A stretch of 64,000 nt of DNA from JAXLXE01 sp046328115. GTDB taxonomy: Bacteria; Chloroflexota; UBA6077; JACCZL01. Positions 17,503-26,485 of the stretch are shown one piece after another. Both the position numbers and the translations under genes were made by a program. Position 1 is the first letter of the stretch; every line of letters begins with the position of its first letter. The notes under the pieces are model-generated. The model searched no databases, was not told the origin of the DNA, and saw nothing but the letters and a program-made list of their open reading frames with translations. Location: positions 682,001 through 746,000 of the forward strand of contig JAXLXE010000001.1 of assembly GCA_046328115.1 (NCBI GenBank), written 5' to 3'.

Positions 17503-18216
17503 TTACAGGACATCCTCATCCGAAACCCCCCACTCGCTCAGGATCGCCGATTCTTCCGCCAGGCTCCGCGCCTTGCGATACCTGGCATTGCGAACCCCGG
17601 CAACCCGCGCAGCGCAGTCCGGCCACGAAGCGTGGCGCCGGGTTTCGCCATCCACCAGGCTGAGGTACCGCACCCCAACGCCGGGTGCCGATGGCGAGGG
17701 TCGCTCTGCCAGGATGGTCCGCGCCCTGGCCCGCGCCAGGGGCTTGACGGACTCGGAAAACCACCGCGCTATCGAGTCGCACCGCTCGTTACCGGGCTCA
17801 CCGACGTGGCCGCGTGTCCATCTCAATTGGACTTCGCGCGCGGCAGTGAGCTCGGCCAACAGCTCCCAGAGGTCGCGGTTGGCCACGTCGCCGCCAGCTT
17901 TCGTCCTCCAGCCGTTCCGCTGCCAACCCGCGAGCCAGGAGCTCAGCCCATCGTGGACGTAGCGGCTATCCGTTACGAGCGTTACGCGTCCTTCTCCCGC
18001 GGTGGCTTTCAAGCCCTCGATCGCGGCGCGTAGCTCCATCCGATTGTTGGTGGTGTGGAGCTCGCCTCCTCCCAGCTCCTCCACCCGACCAGCACCATCC
18101 GCCGCCGCACGCTCAATGTGGACGCCCCAGCCGCCAGGTCCAGGATTTCCGATGCACGAACCGTCCGCGTGCACCACGATCGCACCGTCCGAAAATTCAT
18201 CTACTGGCCGATTCAC
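17503..18216 (-). CDS. rnhA: Ribonuclease HI with a C-terminal viroplasmin-like extension
   Basis: 237 residues. Cleaves the RNA strand of RNA-DNA hybrids. The catalytic set is complete: Asp18 (HADGS), Glu61 (TNNRMEL), Asp83 (VTDSRYVHDG) and Asp147 (NERCDSIA), with His137 in WTRGHVG. The N-terminal 155 residues are a full RNase HI domain. Residues about 182-230 read like the small Cauli_VI/viroplasmin module (RYLSLVDGE, HASWPDCAARVAGV, RYRKARS), which in better-known proteins sits before the nuclease domain. GTG 18216 is chosen; it has no Shine-Dalgarno but lies six bases after TATAGT. Confidence 0.9.
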   Translation of the reverse strand: MNRPVDEFSDGAIVVHADGSCIGNPGPGGWGVHIERAAADGAGRVEELGGGELHTTNNRMELRAAIEGLKATAGEGRVTLVTDSRYVHDGLSSWLAGWQRNGWRTKAGGDVANRDLWELLAELTAAREVQLRWTRGHVGEPGNERCDSIARWFSESVKPLARARARTILAERPSPSAPGVGVRYLSLVDGETRRHASWPDCAARVAGVRNARYRKARSLAEESAILSEWGVSDEDVL

Positions 18217-18228
18217 AGCCGTACTATA
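18214..18228 (-). promoter_or_regulatory. Leaderless-type promoter of rnhA
   Basis: On the minus strand TATAGT (18228-18223) is followed by six bases and the GTG start at 18216. The predicted transcription start coincides with the start codon. Confidence 0.5.
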
Positions 18229-18382
18229 GCTGCGAGGCCCGCGATAGAGCGGGCGCAGACTGGATCAAGAAATCTCTCCCACACGGTCGCACGCCAGCGT
18301 CGAGCTGGACAGGCGAGGCGCCACCCGGGACAACCAAGTCGAAGCCGCCGAGCCGCCCGCCCACTCGGGCGAAGGCGGCAGA

Positions 18383-20584
18383 ATGTGGCGGTTCGGACAC
18401 GCCATTTACCGCTTGCGCTGGCTGATCATCGCAGTCTGGGCGTGCGCGCTGCTCGCCGCGACGCCAGTGGCGCCGCGAATCGCCAAGGTCCTCCAGCCGG
18501 GAGGATTTTCAACCCGCGACCTGGAATCTCTCCGCGCCGCCGCCACTATTCAGCGTGAGCTTGGCGCCAATCCGGCCGGCGTACTGGTGGTGTTTCGGGA
18601 CGAGTCGCGCCCCAACACCAGCCGCGAGTACCAGACGGCGGTGGACCGTGCGGTGGCCGCCGTTCGCGACCTACCGTTTGTGTCCACGGTCCGGGCACCC
18701 GGTGAGAACCCTCGCCTCATCGCGCCAGACGGCAAGACCGCGTATGCCTCCATCGGCCTGCGTGCGGTGCCCGATCAGTTCCGATCCATCCTACCCCTGA
18801 TTCAGAGCGCGGTGGACAGTTCGGAGCTGTCCGTGACTCTCACCGGCGCGCCGATCTTCTTCGACGACATCCAGCACGTGACCGAGCAGGACCTCCGTCG
18901 GGCAGAGCTCATCTCGTTCCCATTCGCTGCGCTCGCTCTGCTGCTGGTGTTTGGCTCGATCGTGGCAGCTCTCCTGCCAGCGATGGTCGGCGGCGCGGCG
19001 GTGCTGGTCACGCTCGGCGTCGTGGTTGTCCTCACCAACGTCACCGAGGTTTCGATCTTCGCACTCAATCTGGTGAGCATGCTTGGGCTGGGGCTGGGCA
19101 TCGACTACGCTCTGTTCATTGTTAGCCGGTTCCGCCAGGAGCTCCCACGGAGGGATGTGGTAGACGCGTTGGCAGCCAGCATGGCCACCGCTGGGCGCGC
19201 GGTGTTGTTCTCGGGAGTGACGGTTTTCATAGGGCTCCTGGGCCTCATCCAGTTTGATTTCATGGCGCTTCGATCTCTGGGGATCGCCGGATCCATCGTG
19301 GTTGCGGCTTCGGTCGCGGCCTCGCTCACGCTGCTGCCCGCCACGCTCGCCATACTGGGTCACCGTGTCGACGCGCTCCCAATACCCCGCCCAAGAATCT
19401 GGGGCGGCGGACTCTGGGGATGGGTGAGCGAACGAGTGCACCAACACGCTGTGCTGACACTGCTGGTGGTGGTGACCATCCTCGTGACACTGGGCGTCCC
19501 GTTCCTGCGTGTTCAGTTCGGCGCACCGGACGCCTCCATTCTGCCCACGAGTGTGCAGTCGCGAATTGGCTTCGACCGTCTGCGGGAGGGGTTCGGTGAG
19601 GGCGAGGTGTCACCAATCTTGGTGGCGGTGATGGACGAGGAGTCAATCTGGAAACCGGAGAAGCTGGACGCGATTCAGGACCTCGTCCTGCGACTGCAGC
19701 AGGACGAGCGGGTCTCTCGTGTGGACAGCATCGTCAGCATCGATCCACGAATCACCCCCGAACAGCACCGTCTGCTGCTGCGTGACGGCCGAGACGTGAA
19801 GGAGCCGTATGCGCGCGCGCTGGTTGACGAGCTCGCACGGGAGCGCTTCACGCTGCTTCGCGTCGTGGCGCGCCAGGGCCAGACATCGGAAGAGGCCAAG
19901 GGTCTGGTCAGATCTATTCGGGCCACGCCGATCGGTGCCGGGCTCAGATTCGAGGTGGGCGGGGGCGCGGCCGCCGTGGTGGACTACGCCGATCGGCTGT
20001 ACTCCGAGTTCCCGAGGACGCTCCTGTTCGTGGTGACCTCCACGTACCTGGTATTGCTTGTCCTCCTCCGCTCCGTGGTCCTGCCACTCAAGGCGCTGGT
20101 GATGAACACGCTCAGCCTGCTAGCCAGCTACGGCGCGTTGGTGGTGGTGTTTCAGGATGGGTGGCTGGCCGGACCGCTGGCATTCACCCCGCTGGGATTC
20201 ATCGAAGCGTCGCTCCCGATCATTATGTTCTGCCTACTGTTTGGGCTCTCGATGGACTATGAGGTGTTCCTGCTGAGCCGCGTAAAGGAGGCTTACGACT
20301 CTGGCTTGAACAATGCCGCCAGCGTGGCCGCGGGCCTGCGCCAGAGCGGCACCCTCATCACGGGGGCGGCCAGCATCGTGGTTCTGGTCAGCATGAGCTT
20401 TGTGGCCGCGGACGTCATTCTCATCAAGGCCTTGGGACTGGGTACCGCGATCGCCGTCTTCCTGGACGCCACGGTGGTCCGCGCGCTCCTGGTGCCAGCC
20501 ACGATGAGCCTGCTAGGGGACTGGAACTGGTGGGCGCCACGGGCGGTGCTGCGGCTTCTACCCGCCACGAGGGGCCACGCGTGA
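18383..20584 (+). CDS. MMPL/RND family transporter
   Basis: 733 residues. RND-type exporter with the MmpL layout: one span near 11-30, a periplasmic domain, spans about 175-325, a second periplasmic domain (about 380-530) and spans about 545-720. Two Asp-Tyr pairs, Asp241-Tyr242 (GIDYALF) and Asp625-Tyr626 (MDYEVFLLSR), occupy the proton-relay positions known from MmpL3. MmpL relatives export lipids or hydrophobic compounds; the cargo is unknown. ATG 18383 has a weak AAGG upstream. The 166 bases between it and rnhA hold a 6-bp hairpin (18237-18254) and little else. The lipoprotein gene that follows overlaps its stop, which suggests a joint role. Confidence 0.9.
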   Translation: MWRFGHAIYRLRWLIIAVWACALLAATPVAPRIAKVLQPGGFSTRDLESLRAAATIQRELGANPAGVLVVFRDESRPNTSREYQTAVDRAVAAVRDLPFVSTVRAPGENPRLIAPDGKTAYASIGLRAVPDQFRSILPLIQSAVDSSELSVTLTGAPIFFDDIQHVTEQDLRRAELISFPFAALALLLVFGSIVAALLPAMVGGAAVLVTLGVVVVLTNVTEVSIFALNLVSMLGLGLGIDYALFIVSRFRQELPRRDVVDALAASMATAGRAVLFSGVTVFIGLLGLIQFDFMALRSLGIAGSIVVAASVAASLTLLPATLAILGHRVDALPIPRPRIWGGGLWGWVSERVHQHAVLTLLVVVTILVTLGVPFLRVQFGAPDASILPTSVQSRIGFDRLREGFGEGEVSPILVAVMDEESIWKPEKLDAIQDLVLRLQQDERVSRVDSIVSIDPRITPEQHRLLLRDGRDVKEPYARALVDELARERFTLLRVVARQGQTSEEAKGLVRSIRATPIGAGLRFEVGGGAAAVVDYADRLYSEFPRTLLFVVTSTYLVLLVLLRSVVLPLKALVMNTLSLLASYGALVVVFQDGWLAGPLAFTPLGFIEASLPIIMFCLLFGLSMDYEVFLLSRVKEAYDSGLNNAASVAAGLRQSGTLITGAASIVVLVSMSFVAADVILIKALGLGTAIAVFLDATVVRALLVPATMSLLGDWNWWAPRAVLRLLPATRGHA

Positions 20585-21636
20585 CGCGGTGGGCTGCCGG
20601 CTTACTCGCCATCCTGGCCGCGGTTGCCATCAATGGGTGCACGCGCGCACCGGCCCGTCCGCTGGCGCCAGCCGTGGAACGACCATCCGCAGTGCTCCCC
20701 CCGGTGCGACTACCACAGGATGAAGGCCCGCACGATGACCTGACGGAGTGGTGGTACTACACAGGTCACCTTGACGCCGCGGATGGGCGGACGTGGGGAT
20801 TCGAATTGGTAGTGTTCCAGGTGCTTCGCAACGCGATGCCGCCCCTGTATCTCTCCCACTTTGCGATCACGGATATCCAGCGCGGGAGGTTTACCTACGC
20901 CCAACGCCGTACCCAGGGTCCGCAGCCGCAACCTGAGCGTGGATTTGCGCTGGACGTGGACGGGTGGAGAATGGGAGGCGCAGACGGGAGCGATCGGATC
21001 AGCGCGAGCATGCCGGACTACGCCATTGATCTCAGTCTTGAATCCACGAAGCCGCCCGCCCTACACGGCGGCGGTCTGGTGACGTTCGGCGTGGCGGGAG
21101 ATTCCTACTACTTCTCGCGTACGAACATGCGGATCTCGGGCACCATCAGCGACCCATCAGGCGGCACTCCGGTGAGCGGCGTGGCGTGGTTTGACCGCCA
21201 GTGGGGCAACTTTCTGGTTCTGGGCGGCGGATGGGACTGGTTCAGCATGCACCTCGACGACGGCTCCGAATTGATGCTGAATCTGATCCGCGACGACACG
21301 CACCAGGTGCGGATGGCGTACGGGACTGTGGTTGAGCGGGATGGAACTTATGCGCACCTGGATGCGGAGGCGTTTGAAGTCTCTCCGCGGGGCCAGTGGG
21401 TCAGCCCCCACTCGGGCGCGGCGTATCCTGGAGGGTGGGAAGCACGAGTACCAAGCCGCGGTCTCTCGCTAACCATTGAGCCGCTGCTCAAAGACCAGGA
21501 GCTCAGGACCGGACAGACCACCGGCAACACGTACTGGGAGGGAGCGTGCCGAGTCGTGGGCAACCGCGCTGGGTGGCAGGTGACGGGCCGTGCGTACGTG
21601 GAACTGACCGGCTACGCGCCGGCAGCGAGTCGCTAG
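20581..21636 (+). CDS. Lipoprotein of the CrtC/AttH lipocalin-like family
   Basis: 351 residues from GTG 20581, which overlaps the MMPL stop as GTGA. A lipoprotein-type signal ends at Cys20 (AAVAINGC). The mature part has the hallmark HDDLTEWWYYTGHL (51-64), then a two-domain beta-rich body with AWFDRQWGNF and a C-terminal TYWEGACRVVG. The family includes carotenoid 1,2-hydratase (CrtC) and AttH, which is usually encoded with FtsX-type permeases. The partner here is an MMPL pump, so a lipid-carrier or lipid-acceptor role is more likely than carotenoid hydration; that is inference. The stop interlocks with the convergent gene (21633-21636). Confidence 0.85.
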   Translation: MTRWAAGLLAILAAVAINGCTRAPARPLAPAVERPSAVLPPVRLPQDEGPHDDLTEWWYYTGHLDAADGRTWGFELVVFQVLRNAMPPLYLSHFAITDIQRGRFTYAQRRTQGPQPQPERGFALDVDGWRMGGADGSDRISASMPDYAIDLSLESTKPPALHGGGLVTFGVAGDSYYFSRTNMRISGTISDPSGGTPVSGVAWFDRQWGNFLVLGGGWDWFSMHLDDGSELMLNLIRDDTHQVRMAYGTVVERDGTYAHLDAEAFEVSPRGQWVSPHSGAAYPGGWEARVPSRGLSLTIEPLLKDQELRTGQTTGNTYWEGACRVVGNRAGWQVTGRAYVELTGYAPAASR

Positions 21637-22262
21637 CTGTAACGCCCGGTGATGGCGATGTAGCCCAGCTTCTCGAGCTCTACGAAGGTGAGGCTGCGTG
21701 TCTCCGCGGATCGCCACCAGTTAGCCTTGCGCCAGCTCTGGTCCGGCGCTGGCCAGGGAACGACGTGGAGGCCTGCCTCAGAGAACACCGCACGAAACGT
21801 GATGCTGGCTCTGTTCAGATGGTACGGCGACGTGACCAGGATCGCTGACGATAGCCCATGGTCCGTCATGAGGTCGCGGGTTCCCAGTGCGTTACCGTGA
21901 GTATTTGATGCCTGATGATCTAGCAGGATCGCCGACGGTGGCACGCCAGCCTCCACAGCCAAGTCGCGCATCACTTCCGCGTTCGAAGGCTCGTCCTCGA
22001 GAGCGGCGCCGCTGAAGATCAATCGCGGAGCCCAACCTGACTCGAAAAGGCGGAGTCCCTCTCGGAACCGCGCCAGGTCACCATCACCGCTGATCACGAT
22101 GATGGCATCTGTGGTGGTAAGTGGCGCTCGTGCGCCCTCCAGCAGATAACCAGGCAACACCAACGCTAGCGCGGTGGCCAGTGAAAAGAGCGCTCCAAGC
22201 GCCAAAGGTCGTGGGAGAGGCAGCCAGGAAACAAGGCCGCTCGCTGCGACGCGGGCCATCAT
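21633..22262 (-). CDS. YdcF/SanA-like DUF218 membrane protein
   Basis: 209 residues: one span at about 16-40, then a DUF218 domain (about 52-200). The domain has the conserved DAIIVISGD, FREGLRLFESG, EPSNAEVMRDLAV, SNTHGNAL and VTSPYHLNRA segments. DUF218 proteins act at the envelope, with links to peptidoglycan or cyclic-Enterobacterial-common-antigen metabolism in enterics; the chemistry is unresolved. ATG 22262 is chosen from two adjacent ATGs because TATACT ends exactly six bases upstream; the frame is open further but without a ribosome-binding site. Confidence 0.85.
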   Translation of the reverse strand: MMARVAASGLVSWLPLPRPLALGALFSLATALALVLPGYLLEGARAPLTTTDAIIVISGDGDLARFREGLRLFESGWAPRLIFSGAALEDEPSNAEVMRDLAVEAGVPPSAILLDHQASNTHGNALGTRDLMTDHGLSSAILVTSPYHLNRASITFRAVFSEAGLHVVPWPAPDQSWRKANWWRSAETRSLTFVELEKLGYIAITGRYS

Positions 22263-22274
22263 CAGGTCAGTATA
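22260..22274 (-). promoter_or_regulatory. Leaderless-type promoter of the DUF218 gene
   Basis: TATACT (22274-22269 on the minus strand), six bases, then ATG 22262. No -35 or Shine-Dalgarno is evident. It is one of the cleanest members of the recurring -10/N6/start pattern. Confidence 0.55.
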
Positions 22275-22342
22275 GTGTACGCCCGGAGCCAAGATTGCCC
22301 ATTTTGACCCATCTCGCGCGCAGGCGAGGCCCATTCAACCCC

Positions 22343-24091
22343 ATGCCCGGAAGCTCGCTCACCATTGTCCGGTCGGCGCTAATCGCGAGCATACTGGCAC
22401 TGTTGGCAGCGCCGGGCGGGGCATGGGGACAGGATCAGGCAGCCGCGCCAGTTGAGCTGGTGAGTCGCGTGTCGCTCGATGGCCACGTCGCAGGCGGTAG
22501 TATCTGGAGCTACCGCGGATTCGTGTACATCGGCGCGGCTGATCCTGACACGCCGCGCGCGGCCGCAGAGACGGAGCAGCCAGCACCGCAGCTCGCCGAG
22601 TGCAAGGGAGCCGGTGTCGCCGTGGTAGATCTTGCCGACCCCAAGACCCCGTATTACCTGGGGACTGTGGCAAGACGGGATGCCGCCCTGGCCCAGTCCG
22701 TTCAAGTGGTCGCGGAGGACACCGCCGGCTTCCGCGGAGATATTCTCGTGGCGGGTCTGACACCCTGTGGCGCGGCGGGCAAGGCTGGACTGACTCTGTG
22801 GGACGTGACGGATCCACGCCACGCTAGAGAGCTGGGCTTCTTTGAGACGGGCCCTGAATCTCGCGGCGTGGACGACGTCACGTTGATTCGCAGGCCCAAC
22901 GCACTCTATGCGCTGGTAGCGCAGCGGCTAAAGACCGCTGACGGGCCCGGCGTCCTTGAAGCGGTACTGGCCATTGATTTGACGTCACCGCAGTCACCGG
23001 TGGAGCTCTCACGCTGGGTCGCCCCCCCGCCGACGGCGACGCCACCCGCCGATCCACCCGCGAGCGAGCGTGTGGTCCCCCTCCGCCTCTGGGCGACGCC
23101 GGACGGCGAAACCATTCTGGTCTCCATTGGGTCTCGAGGGATGGCGATGCTCGACGTGGTGGACGTGGGCCAGATCAAAACGCGGGTTGCCCCTGCCGAG
23201 CAGCCAGCTGAGCAGCCCCGCACACCGGAGGGCACCGTGGCCACGGCGCTCGTGAAGGGGGCTCGTATCCTTGTTGAGGTTAAGCGGACCACTCCGTCGC
23301 CAGCCGCAACGGTGACTTGGGGGACCAAAGAGGCGCCCTCCTCCGTGAGCGCGCAGTTCCCGGGTGCGACGCGCCGAGTGGCGTGGCCCGTAACGGCCGC
23401 GGTGGCAGAGGTCGCCGGAGCGGCGTGCCAGCCGCCCGAGCGGGCTGCGGCGGCCGGGCCCACTGAAGACGCTGCCCCCCCATACCTGATCGTGCCCAAC
23501 TGGGCAGCGTGCAAGCCGGAGCCGCTCCTGGAGCTGCTCAACACACGCCGCGCATCCGGTTTTCTCATCGTCGCTGATCCGTCCGCCCTGGAAGCCAGTT
23601 CGACCGAATCCCCGATCGTCAGCCAGCTTCCCATGCTGTTCCTCGACGAACGAAGGGCCGGCCCGCTCGTTATGGCCTCGCTCAGCAACACACCGCCAAT
23701 GGTTCAGGTGGACCTGTCGGGCGATTTGATTGTTCCGCCAGGCTCTATCGTGGTCTCTGATATTTCATCGGCACATCGCCCAATCCAACTTGCCTCGTTG
23801 CGACTCGCGCCGCGACCCGCTGCCAACACTCGCGGACCGCAGGTCCCCCCAGACCGAATCGCCGCGCAGGGAGACCGCGTCTACGCGGCATGGCGAGGCG
23901 AAGGACTCCGCATCCTGGACCTGGCAGACCCCACGCAGCCGCGCGAAGTGGGTAGCTTTGTGCCGCCCGCTCCTGATAATGCGCAGCCCGCGCCTGTCGC
24001 GGACATCCGCGGCGTCTACCCTCGCGGAGATCTCCTGCTGGTGACAGACGCGCGGCAGGGCCTGTTCACCCTGCGCGACATCAGCCGCTAG
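22343..24091 (+). CDS. Secreted LVIVD-repeat beta-propeller protein
   Basis: 582 residues. A Sec signal peptide (about 1-29, ending in GGAWG before Gln-Asp-Gln) precedes a propeller built from LVIVD-type repeats. Examples are GVAVVDLADPKTPYYLGTV, LTLWDVTDPRHARELGFF, VLAIDLTSPQSPVELSRWV and, near the C-terminus, LRILDLADPTQPREVGSF. A long insertion (about 250-480) rich in Pro and Ala interrupts the repeats. LVIVD proteins are extracellular or cell-wall proteins of unknown partner. ATG 22343 has no good ribosome-binding site but fits the signal peptide. Its stop interlocks with the convergent phosphomannomutase gene. Confidence 0.8.
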   Translation: MPGSSLTIVRSALIASILALLAAPGGAWGQDQAAAPVELVSRVSLDGHVAGGSIWSYRGFVYIGAADPDTPRAAAETEQPAPQLAECKGAGVAVVDLADPKTPYYLGTVARRDAALAQSVQVVAEDTAGFRGDILVAGLTPCGAAGKAGLTLWDVTDPRHARELGFFETGPESRGVDDVTLIRRPNALYALVAQRLKTADGPGVLEAVLAIDLTSPQSPVELSRWVAPPPTATPPADPPASERVVPLRLWATPDGETILVSIGSRGMAMLDVVDVGQIKTRVAPAEQPAEQPRTPEGTVATALVKGARILVEVKRTTPSPAATVTWGTKEAPSSVSAQFPGATRRVAWPVTAAVAEVAGAACQPPERAAAAGPTEDAAPPYLIVPNWAACKPEPLLELLNTRRASGFLIVADPSALEASSTESPIVSQLPMLFLDERRAGPLVMASLSNTPPMVQVDLSGDLIVPPGSIVVSDISSAHRPIQLASLRLAPRPAANTRGPQVPPDRIAAQGDRVYAAWRGEGLRILDLADPTQPREVGSFVPPAPDNAQPAPVADIRGVYPRGDLLLVTDARQGLFTLRDISR

Positions 24092-25485
24092 TCAGCCGGC
24101 CAGGCCGACATATCAACGCTGGGCTGCGCGGCCAGCAGACCATGCATCTCGGCCATGATCCGTTCCAGCGCGGTGGCGGTGGTGGCCTCGCAACGAACGG
24201 TGAGCGCGGGTGACGTGTTCGAGCAGCGCACGAGCGCCCAACCATCGCCGAAGTCGGCACGGGCTCCATCGATGTCCAGGACCGGGTAGCGCGACTCGAG
24301 CGAAGCCTTGAGCGCAGCCACCACCTGGAACTTCTGCTCATCAGGGCAACGGAGCTGGATGAGCTCCGTTGCGAATAACTGAGGCAATCCGTGGAACTGG
24401 TCAGCCAGCGGGCGCGGGCTGCGGGAGAGAATGCTCAGGAGCCGCGCGCTGGCGTATAGGGCGTCATCCACGGGGTAGTAGTCCTCCGCCACGAACAGGT
24501 GGCCAGAGAGCTCTCCGCCCAGCAGCAGTCCATCCTGCCGCATCTTGCGCTTCATAAACGAATGACCGGTCTTCCATAGCACCGGCTCCCCGCCGTGCTC
24601 ACGGATATCCCGCAAGACGTTCAACGAAGACTTGACGTCTAGCAGTACCCGAGCACCCGGATGGCGGGTGAGCAAATCGCGCGACATGAGGATGTTGAGA
24701 TAGTCGGCCTCGTAACGCTTGCCGCGATGGTCGCAGACGCCCAGGCGATCGCCATCCCCGTCCCAGGCCAGTCCCACTTCCGCGTCGACCTGGGGGACCA
24801 GGGCCATGAGGTCTCGCATGTTCTCTTCCTTCTCGGGATCCGGAAGATGATTGGGAAAGCTGCTGTCTGGCTCCGTGTAGAGCTCTACCACTTCGCAGCC
24901 AAGGCGACGGAGCAGCTCTGGAACAAACAGACCCGCCACGCCATTGCCGGTGTCCACGACCACCTTCATGGGTCGAGCGAGCGAAACGACGGAGGTGATC
25001 CGCTCGTAGTAGCGCTCAACCGGATTCCATTCAGACAGGTGGCCGCTGCCGACCTCGAAGTCACCGCGCAGCGCCAGGTCCCGAACCTCGCGAATCTCCT
25101 CCTCTGACAGGGGGAGCGCGCCGTCCGTGACCATCTTGATGCCGTTGTACTCGACGGGATTGTGGCTGGCCGTGATGTTCACACCACCGTCCACCCCGCG
25201 GTCGATCGTGGAGAAGTACATGAGCGGGGACGTGGCATAACCGATGTCCGTGACGTCACAGCCTGCCGCGCGCGATCCTTCGATGAAGCCGTCACGCAAG
25301 CCAGGCGAGCTTGGCCGCATGTCTCGGCCAACGATCATGGTGGTCCCGCCACGGCGGCGCAGCCACGTGCCCCAGGCCTGGCCGATCGCCCGCGCAATCT
25401 CCGGAGTGAGGTCGCTACCGGCCAGTCCCCGTATGTCGTACGCGCGAAACATCAACGGGTTGATAGACGGTCTGCTAGAGTCCAC
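24088..25485 (-). CDS. Phosphomannomutase/phosphoglucomutase
   Basis: 465 residues; alpha-D-phosphohexomutase that interconverts hexose 6- and 1-phosphates, supplying GDP-mannose and UDP-glucose precursors. All four signature loops are present: TASHNP with phosphoserine Ser107, metal loop DGDGDR (Asp242, Asp244, Asp246), sugar-binding GGELSGH and phosphate-binding RCSNTSP. The bacterial ManB/AlgC group fits best. GTG 25485 has GGAG six bases upstream; an internal ATG at residue 12 is possible. It may feed the polysaccharide region starting near 29.6 kb. No promoter was seen in the 133-base gap to the divergent PHP gene. Confidence 0.92.
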   Translation of the reverse strand: MDSSRPSINPLMFRAYDIRGLAGSDLTPEIARAIGQAWGTWLRRRGGTTMIVGRDMRPSSPGLRDGFIEGSRAAGCDVTDIGYATSPLMYFSTIDRGVDGGVNITASHNPVEYNGIKMVTDGALPLSEEEIREVRDLALRGDFEVGSGHLSEWNPVERYYERITSVVSLARPMKVVVDTGNGVAGLFVPELLRRLGCEVVELYTEPDSSFPNHLPDPEKEENMRDLMALVPQVDAEVGLAWDGDGDRLGVCDHRGKRYEADYLNILMSRDLLTRHPGARVLLDVKSSLNVLRDIREHGGEPVLWKTGHSFMKRKMRQDGLLLGGELSGHLFVAEDYYPVDDALYASARLLSILSRSPRPLADQFHGLPQLFATELIQLRCPDEQKFQVVAALKASLESRYPVLDIDGARADFGDGWALVRCSNTSPALTVRCEATTATALERIMAEMHGLLAAQPSVDMSAWPAD

Positions 25486-25618
25486 TCTGCTCTCCGATCG
25501 CTGGTCCGCGCCGCGGGCTCACGCGCGTTGACACCGGTCTGCCGACGGGCCGCCGGCGGACGAAACTATGGGGCGTTGGGCGAAAGCCGCGCCACTCTGA
25601 CGATACCGTTGAGGTTTA

Positions 25619-26485
25619 GTGACCGCGCCCACGCCCGCCGCGCCGACCTGCGATTTGCACACGCACACGACCTGGTCCGACGGCCGGTGGTCCACGGCGG
25701 ATCTCTTGACTGCCGCCCGGGATCGTGGCGTGGCCGCGATCGCGATAACGGATCACGACGTGCTGGGCGGTCAGGACGAGGCGCTGGAGACCGCCCAATC
25801 CCTGGGCATGGGAGTGTTAGCTGGCATTGAGCTCACCGCGACGTGGCAGGGACGGACGATACACGTGTTGGGCTACGGCATCGATCTGGCGAATGAGGAG
25901 CTCGTCGCGGCCCTGAGCGCGGCCCGCGAGGACACCGATCGACACCTCAGCGCCGTGCTGGACGAGCTGAAGGTCCAGGGCGTAGCGCTGGACCGCGGGG
26001 ACCTGCTGGCGCTCCAGAGCAAGTACCCCTCCGCAAAGACGGCGATCCTGCACCTTGTGCGCCAGGGTACGCTACGCACGTTGGCGGATCCTCGCCGGCT
26101 GCTGGCTCTTGCCGCGCGGGAGCCGCGACCGCTCCCCGCGGCCGCTGCAATTGCGCTGGTTCGGAATGCTGGCGGCGTGGCAAGCCTGGCACATCCGGCA
26201 ACCATGTTCGCGGATCGGCCGCTGTTGTCGGCCGGCGAGTTGGCGCCGCTGGTGCGTGCCGGCCTTGACGCCATTGAGGTCTGGCAGGTCGTGCATGGGA
26301 TCGCGGAGCGTGAACACTACGCTCGCGTCAGTGATGAGCTCGGGGTGCTGGCCACCGGCGGCTCGGACTGCCACGGACCGAAGCGCGGGGCGCCTGCCCG
26401 GGTGGGCAGCCAGACAGTGCCTGTGAGGGTGTTTGAGGAGATTGCCGCTCTCGTCGCGCGCCGCGCCAGCGGAGCCGGACGCTAA
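25619..26485 (+). CDS. PHP-domain phosphoesterase (RNase AM/YciV type)
   Basis: 288 residues. The PHP metal site is complete: DLHTHTTWSDG near residue 12, AITDHD near 43, AGIELTA, and the late SLAHPA and GGSDCHG. This order and length match the YciV/RNase AM and 3',5'-nucleoside-bisphosphate phosphatase group, which trims RNA 5' ends or hydrolyses pAp. GTG 25619 follows GAGG by four bases. Its stop interlocks with that of purB. Confidence 0.88.
   Translation: MTAPTPAAPTCDLHTHTTWSDGRWSTADLLTAARDRGVAAIAITDHDVLGGQDEALETAQSLGMGVLAGIELTATWQGRTIHVLGYGIDLANEELVAALSAAREDTDRHLSAVLDELKVQGVALDRGDLLALQSKYPSAKTAILHLVRQGTLRTLADPRRLLALAAREPRPLPAAAAIALVRNAGGVASLAHPATMFADRPLLSAGELAPLVRAGLDAIEVWQVVHGIAEREHYARVSDELGVLATGGSDCHGPKRGAPARVGSQTVPVRVFEEIAALVARRASGAGR

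Noticed and set aside
18237..18254. 6-bp hairpin GCCCGC-GATAGA-GCGGGC upstream of the MMPL gene as a terminator
   Set aside because: It lies upstream of rnhA's start on one strand and of the MMPL start on the other, with no T-run; no gene ends there.
22906..23691. Leftward Ser/Gly-rich open frame inside the LVIVD gene
   Set aside because: Antisense shadow; the rightward frame has a signal peptide and repeats.
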